Below are positions 36,385 through 42,818 of a stretch of DNA of 42,955 nt, in pieces (within the stretch, counting starts at the first letter, position 1; each line of letters starts with the position of its first letter). This DNA is from Gallionella sp. Its GTDB lineage: Bacteria; Pseudomonadota; Gammaproteobacteria; Burkholderiales; Gallionellaceae. The notes under the pieces were generated by a model. It ran no database searches and was not told the origin of the DNA. It saw only the letters and a program-made list of their open reading frames with translations. The position numbers and the translations under genes were made by a program. The DNA is taken from positions 1 to 42,955 of the forward strand of contig JAURZN010000052.1 of NCBI GenBank assembly GCA_030653355.1, in the 5' to 3' direction.

Positions 36385-38895
36385 GTGAACGCTACCGATA
36401 CGGACGGTCTGAGCACAGCGCAGGCACAACTGCGCCTCGCCGAGTCCGGCTACAACGAGCTGGCCCCGCCGCGCTCACGGCGATGGCACACGATAACCGC
36501 CGAGATGCTGCACGAACCGATATTCCTGTTGCTGCTTGCTGCAGGCGGTATTTACCTGTTGCTGGGCGCAGTCTCTGATGCGCTGATGCTGCTGGGTTTC
36601 GTCGCGATTATTATCGGCATGACGGTGTTTCAGGCGTACAAGAGCGAACGGGTGCTGGAAGCCTTGCGCGACTTGTCCAGCCCTCGCGCAAAGGTGATGC
36701 GCGATGGCCGTCAGCAACGCATCGCCGGACGCGAAGTGGTGCCCGGCGACTTGCTGCTGCTCAGTGAAGGCGACAGGGTTGCGGCGGACGCCGTGCTGCT
36801 CAGTTGCAACGATCTGTTTGCCGATGAATCCCTGCTGACCGGCGAATCCGTCCCGGTGCGCAAACAGCCCGGTGGCGCGGACTCGACAGTACGGGAGCCG
36901 GGCGGTGATGACCAGCCTTTCGTCTATGCCGGCACGGTGCTGGTGCAGGGCAGTGGCATCGGTCGGGTCACCGCCACTGGGCGCGCAAGCGCACTCGGAC
37001 AGATAGGTCAGTCGCTGCAAGACACGCAAGGCGGCACCTCGCCGTTGCGCATCCAGACAGGCGTGCTGGTGCGCCGTCTGGTATTCATCGCGGCAGTGCT
37101 GTGCCTGACTCTGGTACTGATCTACGGTTACACGCACGGCCACTGGCTGAACGCGCTGCTGGCCGGAATCACTCTGGCGATGTCCACTCTGCCGGAAGAA
37201 TTCCCGGTAATCCTGTCGATATTCATGTCGCTGGGCGCCTGGCGCATCTCAAGGCGCCATGTGCTGACGCGGCGGCTGGATGCGATCGAGACGCTGGGCG
37301 CCACCACCGTGCTGTGTACCGACAAAACCGGCACATTGACCGAAAATCGCATGGTGATACGTAAGCTGTATGGCGACGGTCAGATGCTGGATGTGCATGA
37401 CCTGAACGCGCTGCCGGAACCCTGGCACGAACTGGTCGAATTCGGAATTTTAGCCAGCGAGCGCGAACCGTTCGACCCGATGGAACGTGCGCTGCATGAA
37501 CTCGGGCAACGCACCCTCACGGGCAGCGAACATCTGCATGACGAATGGCAGATCGTGCACGAATACAGTCTGTCTCCCGAGATGCTGGCGATGTCGCATG
37601 TCTGGCAGAGCGATGATCAGCCGCATCACAGCGTGGCCGCCAAGGGTGCGCCGGAAGCGATCATCGACCTGTGCCATCTGCCCGAAGAGCAGGCGCAGGC
37701 TATCGGACAGATCGCCGCAGAAATGGCCGGTCAGGGCTTGCGCGTATTGGGTGTGGCGCGCGCCATGCTGCTGCCGGGCGAGTCGTGGCCGGAACGGCAG
37801 CACGACATTGAATTCTCCTTCGTCGGTCTGCTCGGATTGCAGGACCCGCTGCGCGCCGATGTAAAAGAGGCCATAGAACAGTGTCACGCCGCCGGCATTC
37901 GCGTGGTGATGATCACTGGCGACCACGTTCGTACTGCACAGGCCATTGCACGCGAACTTGGCCTGCCGGCGAATCGGGTGTTGAGCGGGGCTGAGCTGGA
38001 CACGCTTTCCGATGCGGTGTTGCGCGCCCGGCTGCGCGAGGTGCAGGTGTTTGCGCGTATCGTGCCGCAACAGAAGCTGCGTCTGGTGGAAGCCTTCAAG
38101 GCCAATGGCGAAATCGTCGCGATGACCGGCGACGGCGTGAATGACGCACCCGCGCTGAAGGCGGCACACATCGGCGTCGCGATGGGCAGTCGCGGTACCG
38201 ATGTCGCGCGTGAAGCGGCCGGCCTGGTGTTGCTTAAGGACGACTTTGCCTCGCTGGTCGCCACGGTGCGGCTGGGGCGGCGAATCTACGACAACCTGCG
38301 CCGTGCGATGAGCTATGTGCTGGCGGTGCATCTGCCGATAGTCGCAATGGTAATGTTCCCCGTTCTGCTGGGCGAGCCGCTATTGTTGATGCCGGCTCAT
38401 ATCATGTTTCTGGAACTGGTCATCGGCCCCGCCTGCTCGATCTTCTTCGAAGCCGAACCCGAAGAAGCCAACATCATGCAGCGCCCGCCCAGGGCGGCGA
38501 ACGAAGTTTTGTTCGGCGGCAGGCAACTGGCATTCAGCCTGCTGCAGGGCGGCATCGCCGTCTGTGTCACCGTCGCGATCTATCTGTGGGCACGTTCGGC
38601 AGGCCATGACGATGACACCGTGCGTGCGCTGGTGTTCACGGCTATGGTGGCAGGCAACATCGCGCTGGTATTCGGCAACCGGACACAAAACGCGCCCGAA
38701 CTGGAAAAAAATCCGACGCTGCGCTGGATATTGCTGGGTACCGGCGGCGGACTGGCGCTGGTGCTCAGTATCCCGGTGTTGCGCGAACTGTTCCATTTCT
38801 CGGGTAGCCTGCCGCTGATGTTGTTCGCCGGTCTGCTCGCGGCGGGCAGCGTGTATCTGCTGGTCATGGCGGTGAAACCGGCCACGCGCGCATAA
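36385..38895 (+). CDS. Cation-translocating P-type ATPase
   Basis: An 836-residue P-type ATPase. It has the cation-ATPase N-terminal region, two helices (~45-82), the actuator domain with TGES (152-155), a membrane pair with the ion-site motif PEEFP (270-274), the phosphorylation site DKTGTLT with D313, KGAPE in the nucleotide domain and TGDGVNDAPALK in the hinge, then about six C-terminal helices. The order fits the P2 group (Ca2+ or other divalent cations). PEEFP replaces PEGLP of the sarcoplasmic type, so the transported ion is uncertain. The start is GTG 36385, 27 bases after the previous stop. Confidence 0.93.
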   Translation: MNATDTDGLSTAQAQLRLAESGYNELAPPRSRRWHTITAEMLHEPIFLLLLAAGGIYLLLGAVSDALMLLGFVAIIIGMTVFQAYKSERVLEALRDLSSPRAKVMRDGRQQRIAGREVVPGDLLLLSEGDRVAADAVLLSCNDLFADESLLTGESVPVRKQPGGADSTVREPGGDDQPFVYAGTVLVQGSGIGRVTATGRASALGQIGQSLQDTQGGTSPLRIQTGVLVRRLVFIAAVLCLTLVLIYGYTHGHWLNALLAGITLAMSTLPEEFPVILSIFMSLGAWRISRRHVLTRRLDAIETLGATTVLCTDKTGTLTENRMVIRKLYGDGQMLDVHDLNALPEPWHELVEFGILASEREPFDPMERALHELGQRTLTGSEHLHDEWQIVHEYSLSPEMLAMSHVWQSDDQPHHSVAAKGAPEAIIDLCHLPEEQAQAIGQIAAEMAGQGLRVLGVARAMLLPGESWPERQHDIEFSFVGLLGLQDPLRADVKEAIEQCHAAGIRVVMITGDHVRTAQAIARELGLPANRVLSGAELDTLSDAVLRARLREVQVFARIVPQQKLRLVEAFKANGEIVAMTGDGVNDAPALKAAHIGVAMGSRGTDVAREAAGLVLLKDDFASLVATVRLGRRIYDNLRRAMSYVLAVHLPIVAMVMFPVLLGEPLLLMPAHIMFLELVIGPACSIFFEAEPEEANIMQRPPRAANEVLFGGRQLAFSLLQGGIAVCVTVAIYLWARSAGHDDDTVRALVFTAMVAGNIALVFGNRTQNAPELEKNPTLRWILLGTGGGLALVLSIPVLRELFHFSGSLPLMLFAGLLAAGSVYLLVMAVKPATRA

Positions 38896-39093
38896 TCGCC
38901 GCTTGCACAGCGGGTGCAGAAAGCGCCTAATACGCCAATTCAGTTTTGGGTAAGGTCAGGTTGCCGGAAATTGCGTAAACGCGCACATGGCCCGTGGCGT
39001 CCGCCCCAAACTTCGATGCTGTTACTCCCCATGCCTGCGAGGATATTCAGGCATGGGGAGTGATCTCTTGCAGAATGACAGGAATTTGTCTGT
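38896..39093. repeat. Non-coding stretch with a perfect 14-bp hairpin
   Basis: No gene is seen. ACTCCCCATGCCTG (39024-39037) and CAGGCATGGGGAGT (39048-39061) form a perfect 14-bp stem with a 10-base loop, with no T run after it. It ends 33 bases before the group II intron 3' remnant, and may be part of the same degraded element. Confidence 0.7.
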
Positions 39094-39163
39094 TGAACCG
39101 CCGTGTACGACTCCGTACATCCGGTGGCGTGAGGGGGGCCGTGAGGCTTTTTTCTATTCCGAT
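39094..39163 (+). mobile_element. Group II intron 3' end remnant (domains V-VI)
   Basis: The segment from TGAACCGCCGTGTACGA through CTCCGTACATCCGGTGGCGT has the shape and conserved bases of a bacterial group II intron domain V, with paired arms around a small apical loop. It is followed by a domain VI-like GAGGGGGGCC...GGC and an end resembling CTATTCCGATT. No intron-encoded reverse transcriptase is upstream, so this is a truncated remnant. Recognised by pattern, not by covariance search. Confidence 0.6.
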
Positions 39164-39182
39164 TAGAAGTCAACCGTTTTAC

Positions 39183-39219
39183 TTGAAATCACTCCAATAA
39201 TGGTATATTTTCTATGCCA
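39183..39219 (+). promoter_or_regulatory. Promoter and possible operator of the BrnT/BrnA pair
   Basis: TTGAAA (39183-39188) and TATTTT (39206-39211) are 17 bases apart. The -10 lies within an imperfect palindrome TGGTATA-TTTTC-TATGCCA (39201-39219) that could be an autorepressor site. The expected transcript start falls at or next to the toxin ATG at 39219. Confidence 0.55.
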
Positions 39220-39482
39220 TGCGTATTTTTGAATTTGATGATTCAAAGAGTCAGGCGAATCTTTCCAAGCACGGGATCAATTTTATTGATGCACAGTTGC
39301 TATGGGACGATCCGAGACTATTGGAAATCCCGGCAAAAACCGAAGACGAGCCACGTTTTCTGGTAATCGGGCTTATCAATGTGAAGTACTGGTCAGCCGT
39401 TCTTACCTATCGGGGTGAAAATATCCGGCTTATTTCTGTTCGTCGATCACGAACTGAGGAGGTAACACTATATGAAAGCTAA
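39219..39482 (+). CDS. brnT: BrnT-family toxin
   Basis: An 87-residue protein with the BrnT pattern: FEFDDSKSQANLSKHGINF near the start (the DxxKxxxNxxKHGxxF signature), then LLWDDPRLLEI and IRLISVRRSRTEEV at the end. BrnT is a ribonuclease toxin with a RelE-like fold. The toxin-first order and the overlap of 11 bases with the next gene agree with known brnTA modules. The ATG has almost no leader after the predicted promoter. Confidence 0.87.
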   Translation: MRIFEFDDSKSQANLSKHGINFIDAQLLWDDPRLLEIPAKTEDEPRFLVIGLINVKYWSAVLTYRGENIRLISVRRSRTEEVTLYES

Positions 39483-39738
39483 TACATTCGACAACCAGTT
39501 TGATGAAGGTGCTGACATAACCGCATCTCTGGACTTATCCAAGGCAAAACGAGTGTTGTTGAATCCGAAACGCGTCAATGTCGATTTTCCTGCCTGGATG
39601 GTTGAATCTCTGGATAGAGAAGCCGGAAAACTCGGTATTACACGGCAGTCCATTATCAAGGTGTGGCTGGCCGAACGCCTGGAAGATTCAGCTTCTTCTA
39701 ACTCGCCGCTGAACCGGTCGCGCCGCATTGCGGCTTAA
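39472..39738 (+). CDS. BrnA/CopG-like antitoxin
   Basis: An 88-residue protein with a ribbon-helix-helix part: the strand RVNVDFPAWMVESLDREAGKL followed by GITRQSIIKVWLAERLED, split by a short turn. It would bind both its toxin and the operon operator. It overlaps the BrnT gene by 11 bases. The last ~12 residues (SPLNRSRRIAA) are encoded by the left arm and loop of a bulged palindrome, so the natural C-terminus may be shorter. Confidence 0.82.
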   Translation: MKANTFDNQFDEGADITASLDLSKAKRVLLNPKRVNVDFPAWMVESLDREAGKLGITRQSIIKVWLAERLEDSASSNSPLNRSRRIAA

Positions 39739-39770
39739 ACTCGATATACTCCGATACGGGCGCGCCGGTT
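39712..39770. repeat. Bulged inverted repeat at the end of the first TA pair
   Basis: AACCGG-T-CGCGCC (39712-39724) pairs with GGCGCGCCGGTT (39759-39770), leaving one bulged T and a 34-base loop that holds the antitoxin stop. The outer bases GCTGAAC and GTTAGCT only partly fit attC core boxes, so this is at best a degenerate attC. Confidence 0.45.
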
Positions 39771-39834
39771 AGCTTTACGTTGACCTCTCACACCAATAGG
39801 TGACAATAGGCACACATCGCAGTAAACTCGTCGT

Positions 39835-40128
39835 ATGAAACCATTTCGCTGGAATCCTGCTAAAAATGAGGCGCTGAAAGTTGGGCGTGGCATCTCGTTT
39901 GAGGTGATCGCACTTGCGATTGAGGCCGATGGTTTACTGGATGAATTACGCCACCCGAATATGGGGAAATATCCAAACCAGTCCGTTCTTGTCGTGGCGT
40001 TTGATAACTATGTTTACTTGGTGCCTTACGTTGAAGAGCCGGATCACTATTTTCTAAAAACAGTGATTCCAAGCAGGAAGGCCACCCGTGACTACTTGCT
40101 GAGGAGCAACCCTGATGAAAAAACTTGA
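39835..40128 (+). CDS. BrnT-like toxin of a second TA pair
   Basis: A 97-residue protein, MKPFRWNPAKNEALKVGRGI..., which resembles a widespread toxin family related to BrnT: WNPxKNexLK near the start, DELRHPNMGKYPNQ, and the end FLKTVIPSRKATRDYL. It probably acts on RNA, by family only. A weak promoter-like TTGACC (39780-39785) lies ~50 bases upstream. The antitoxin gene overlaps its end by 14 bases. Confidence 0.75.
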   Translation: MKPFRWNPAKNEALKVGRGISFEVIALAIEADGLLDELRHPNMGKYPNQSVLVVAFDNYVYLVPYVEEPDHYFLKTVIPSRKATRDYLLRSNPDEKT

Positions 40129-40438
40129 TGCATTTGAGAAAGAGCTTTTGGATGCCTACGAAAAGGGTGAACTCAAGTCCACCTCTCCGTCGAAAGCAAA
40201 ATTGGCAAAATTCAAAGCCGCCGCTACAGCTACTTTTATCAAAGAAAAGCGGGTCAACATTCGCCTGTCCACGCCCGACCTGATGGATATTCAAGCCCGT
40301 GCGCTCGAAGAAGGTATGCCATACCAGACATTGATCGCCAGCGTGCTTCACAAGTTTGTGTCCGGGCGGCTTGTAGAATCACCATCCAGCCTAACCCGAC
40401 ATTCAATCCGGACTCCGCAAAAGCGCGGAGCCGATTAA
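40115..40438 (+). CDS. CopG-like antitoxin of the second TA pair
   Basis: A 107-residue protein. The N-terminal half is acidic/helical (LDAFEKELLDAYEKGEL) and would bind the toxin. The C-terminal ribbon-helix-helix (KRVNIRLSTPDLMDIQARAL, EEGMPYQTLIASVLHKFVSG) would bind DNA. Related antitoxins end soon after GRLVE; here ~19 more residues (from SPSSLTRHSIRT) are read through an attC-like palindrome and stop within it. The toxin-first order matches the preceding pair. Confidence 0.75.
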   Translation: MKKLDAFEKELLDAYEKGELKSTSPSKAKLAKFKAAATATFIKEKRVNIRLSTPDLMDIQARALEEGMPYQTLIASVLHKFVSGRLVESPSSLTRHSIRTPQKRGAD

Positions 40439-40439
40439 T
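40389..40439. other. attC-like recombination site, interrupted by intron sequence
   Basis: GCCTAAC (40389-40395) fits the R'' core box RYYYAAC. Then ATT-C-AAT-C-CGG-A-CTCCGC (40401-40417) pairs with GCGGAG-CCG-ATT-AAT (40424-40439), leaving three single bulged bases on one side, the hallmark of attC hairpins. The matching R' box (GTTRRRY) is missing; intron-like sequence begins seven bases after the stem. Confidence 0.45.
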
Positions 40440-40446
40440 TTTACGT

Positions 40447-40525
40447 GTGTGCCGGGCATGGCACGTAACTATGTCGGTGAAAGTCCGGCAGCCAGGTTTT
40501 GCAGAGCCGAAGGCTAGCGGACCGA
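40447..40525 (+). mobile_element. Group II intron 5' end remnant
   Basis: GTGTGCCGGGCATGGCACGT opens with a GTGCC/GGCAC hairpin; next comes AACTATGTCGGTGAAAGTCC. This matches, position for position in layout, the intron 5' end at 42819. It breaks off into the repeat cluster at about 40525, so domain I is incomplete and no reverse transcriptase follows. Confidence 0.55.
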
Positions 40526-40808
40526 AATAGGCGAAATAGGGGACAGAAATAGCAGAAACGAAATAGGGGACAGACCAGACACAGAAATACAGAAATAGGG
40601 GACCCAGAAATAGGGGACCAGAAATAGGGGACAGACCACGGTTTTAATACAGAAATAGGGGACAGACCACGGTTTTCTAAGCTCTGCTAGGCTGCTCCCC
40701 TATCCCAGCAAACTGGTTGAAGGAAACCGTGGTCTGTCCCCGGTTTCCCCGATTGGGCCGCACAAACACGCACAGGAAGTTAATTTTGATGGTTTACAGG
40801 GGGCAAAA
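40526..40808. repeat. Cluster of GAAATAGGGGAC repeats with inverted partner
   Basis: Six copies of GAAATAGGGGAC start at 40533, 40560, 40592, 40607, 40621 and 40652. The last two continue into AGACCACGGTTTT. The reverse complement GAAACCGTGGTCTGTCCCC lies at 40723-40741, so the right part can form a long hairpin. The arrangement resembles REP/BIME clusters mobilised by REP-associated tyrosine transposases, none of which is seen here. No gene is seen up to 40808. Confidence 0.75.
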
Positions 40809-41783
40809 ATGAAAAAATGGTTCGTGTTTTTAGCAGTCATCACATTCTTGAGCGGCGCCTGCTTTGCACAAGACAAGCCGATGTCGAAGAAAGAGCAGCA
40901 GGCCAAGCAGAAGCAAACGAAGAAACAGCTCGCACCAATGGCTCTTGTCAAACAAGAGCCGAAGCAGCCGCCAGTTGTGATGTTTTCAATGGGTATGCTT
41001 GAAAGCGGACGCATTGATCCGGGATATATGGGCATCCCGGCTGCGGAAGCGATAGATGCAATAGAAAAGATAACTGGCGCTATGAAGGGTGAGTTTGAGT
41101 TAACCGCCGACTACAACGCTAGAGTATCTGAACTTTCAAGAAAGTTTTTGGGCGATTTTGGTGATGTTTTGGCTTTTACGGTTCCAGCCTCCAAGGGAAG
41201 AAAATATATCAATGGGCTGCAATACGAGTTCAATGCAGATACTGGTGATGTAAATTTATATGTGTTTCCCTCAGCAGAGTTGTACAACCGCAAATGGAAT
41301 GGAATCGGAGCGCCGGACTATGCCACCAATCCAATAGAAAGCCGGTGGATATATCAGTTTAAGTTAAGCACGAAGATTGATTTGAAGAGCACTTATCAGG
41401 GAAAAAATGCTTATGGTACGACTGTTTTGGTAGAAAAAACAATCATGTCAGAGCTTGGAATTGCAGCAAAAAACCTTTTTAATTCTAAAGATTACGTGTT
41501 TAAGAGTCAATTTAGGCTGGAAAACTCTCGGGCAGCGCAAGAATTGCCGGCGCTGAAGGTATTGATTGTTATGAAGTTGGCCGCTCCTCCCTTTGTTGCT
41601 TACAACTACAGCCATGTGGAGCCGAGGCATGACAACCCGGTCGATATTTCCGTTAATGAGAAATACTTGACGGGTAACGTGATTGGGATCGTCTTCTACT
41701 CTGGCCTGACAGGTGAAATATTCGCGCGGTTTCCAGAAACTTTTGGTAAGCCAGTGCCCGAAGATAAGCCGGTTAATCAGTGA
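40809..41783 (+). CDS. Exported protein of unknown function, partner of the TIR gene
   Basis: A 324-residue protein with a clear signal peptide (MKKWFVFLAVITFLSGACFA, cleaved near residue 20), so it is probably periplasmic. A Lys/Gln-rich linker (~22-50) precedes a domain without a family I recognise. Landmarks are GMLESGRIDPGYMGIPAAEA, a Glu/Phe-rich helical stretch (GEFELTADYNARVSELSRKF) and beta-rich segments. The C-terminus has NVIGIVFYSGLTGEIFARFP. It ends in GTGA, which is also the start of the TIR gene, so translation is coupled. Base composition is AT-richer than the housekeeping part, suggesting transfer. Confidence 0.8.
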   Translation: MKKWFVFLAVITFLSGACFAQDKPMSKKEQQAKQKQTKKQLAPMALVKQEPKQPPVVMFSMGMLESGRIDPGYMGIPAAEAIDAIEKITGAMKGEFELTADYNARVSELSRKFLGDFGDVLAFTVPASKGRKYINGLQYEFNADTGDVNLYVFPSAELYNRKWNGIGAPDYATNPIESRWIYQFKLSTKIDLKSTYQGKNAYGTTVLVEKTIMSELGIAAKNLFNSKDYVFKSQFRLENSRAAQELPALKVLIVMKLAAPPFVAYNYSHVEPRHDNPVDISVNEKYLTGNVIGIVFYSGLTGEIFARFPETFGKPVPEDKPVNQ

Positions 41784-42343
41784 GATTTGACGTGGCGGAC
41801 GATTTGGGAGCTTCAAAAAAGCGGATCGAGTTTTTCGTTTCCTATGCACATAGAAATCAGCAGCTTGCCGAGAATTTTATCGTAAAGCTTGTAGATCATC
41901 TACGCCCTTCGAAGGCATATGACTACAGACTTTGGATGGACTCTGGAATCATCCTCGGCGAGGAATGGGAAAAGCAAATCATTGAAGCAAGGGACAAATG
42001 CGATTTCGGTCTTCTCCTTGTCAGTCCAGCTTTTTTAGGGTCGAAGTTCATTGGTGAGAAAGAACTCCCTCATTTCGTTGGAAACAATCGCGCCCCTTCA
42101 ATTCCCGTCATGTTGCAGCCTGTCGATCTTGAACTTCACGATTTGAGGGGCTTGAAAGTGCTCCAGATATTTCGATTCACGGGCCTCCGCTTCAAGGAAC
42201 CACGTGCGTACGGAGAATGCAAGAGTAACGCAAGAGATGATTTTGTTCTCGCGCTATTCAGAGCCATCGAGGGAAAGCTCGCAGCAGCCTGCGAGCAAGA
42301 ACGGGGTCAGGTCTTGCAATCAAGCATCCAGCCTAACGAGTAA
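41780..42343 (+). CDS. TIR-domain protein
   Basis: A 187-residue protein that is almost entirely a TIR domain of the bacterial TIR_2 type. It shows the first strand IEFFVSYAHRNQQLAENF, DYRLWMDSGIILGEEWEKQI, CDFGLLLVSPAFLGSKF and then FIGEKELPHF, where E95 is the candidate catalytic Glu of NAD-cleaving TIRs. There is no sensor, transmembrane or second domain. Bacterial TIR proteins often act in anti-phage defence by depleting NAD or making cyclic ADP-ribose signals; that role is inferred here. The GTG start overlaps the previous stop as GTGA. The C-terminus (SIQPNE, stop) lies inside an attC-like site, as expected of a gene cassette. Confidence 0.85.
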   Translation: MRFDVADDLGASKKRIEFFVSYAHRNQQLAENFIVKLVDHLRPSKAYDYRLWMDSGIILGEEWEKQIIEARDKCDFGLLLVSPAFLGSKFIGEKELPHFVGNNRAPSIPVMLQPVDLELHDLRGLKVLQIFRFTGLRFKEPRAYGECKSNARDDFVLALFRAIEGKLAAACEQERGQVLQSSIQPNE

Positions 42344-42393
42344 GGTTAGGTCGTGATCGCGAAGCGAGCCACGATCTGAACCGTTTGTTGGAC
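42331..42393. other. attC-like integron recombination site
   Basis: R'' box GCCTAAC (42331-42337) and R' box GTTGGAC (42387-42393) fit RYYYAAC and GTTRRRY. Between them GGTTAGGTCGTG (42344-42355) pairs with CACGATCT-G-AACC (42370-42382) with one bulged G and one G-T pair. The tip can fold as TCGC-GAA-GCGA. The TIR stop codon (42341-42343) lies between R'' and the stem. The total of 63 bases is within the usual attC range. Confidence 0.58.
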
Positions 42394-42767
42394 GAGCCCA
42401 GCGATGCTGATGTGCATCTCGTTATGGAATATCTCTCTGACTGTGGCGGTGCAACCGGGGCGTGTTACTCGCTACACCCCAAAATCTACCGCTAAAAGTT
42501 ACCATTGCAGCAACCGATTGCGCTTAACCTGCCGTTTTAATGAATTTTCATTAAATTTCACCCTTTTGCAGGGCGAGTTTGTCCGCACCGGCCAGGCATG
42601 GCCGGTTAGGGAAGCGCTGATTTATTCGGTTTTGTCGTTGATGAAACTACTAGCCATTCTACTAAGCCACCATACAACGGTGGCAAGTGGCTGGTTATCC
42701 CGCGCATAAGTAGTGACTTTGCAATCGTTTTTTTGATTGCTTAGTCAATACTTAGTTGTTTCATCAG
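42394..42767. other. Non-coding stretch after the attC-like site
   Basis: I see no supported gene. Small hairpins occur: GCCACC/GGTGGC around 42668-42686, and GCAATC/GATTGC (42721-42740) with an internal T run. A 101-codon open frame here has no ribosome binding site or recognisable motif. Confidence 0.5.
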
Positions 42768-42816
42768 GCGGGAATCCAGTTAGATAAAGGCACTGGATCC
42801 CCGCTTTTGCGGGGAT
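42768..42816. repeat. CGGGAATCCAG-type palindromic repeat
   Basis: ATCCAGT (42774-42780) pairs with ACTGGAT (42792-42798), next to a CCCCGC-TTTT-GCGGGG hairpin (42799-42814). Repeats of this kind are common between genes in many proteobacteria. The group II intron starts five bases after the hairpin. Confidence 0.65.
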
Positions 42817-42818
42817 GA

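Noticed and set aside
39024-39061. attC site or terminator
   Set aside because: The 14-bp stem is perfect, with no bulged bases, no core boxes and no T run, so neither an attC site nor a standard terminator is supported.
40526-40680. CRISPR array
   Set aside because: The GAAATAGGGGAC copies are only 12 bases long and are separated by 2-20 irregular bases that resemble each other, with no cas genes. This is a REP-type cluster.
42404-42709. 101-codon open frame after the TIR gene
   Set aside because: It has no ribosome binding site or recognisable motif, starts inside hairpin-rich non-coding sequence and shows no domain-like pattern.
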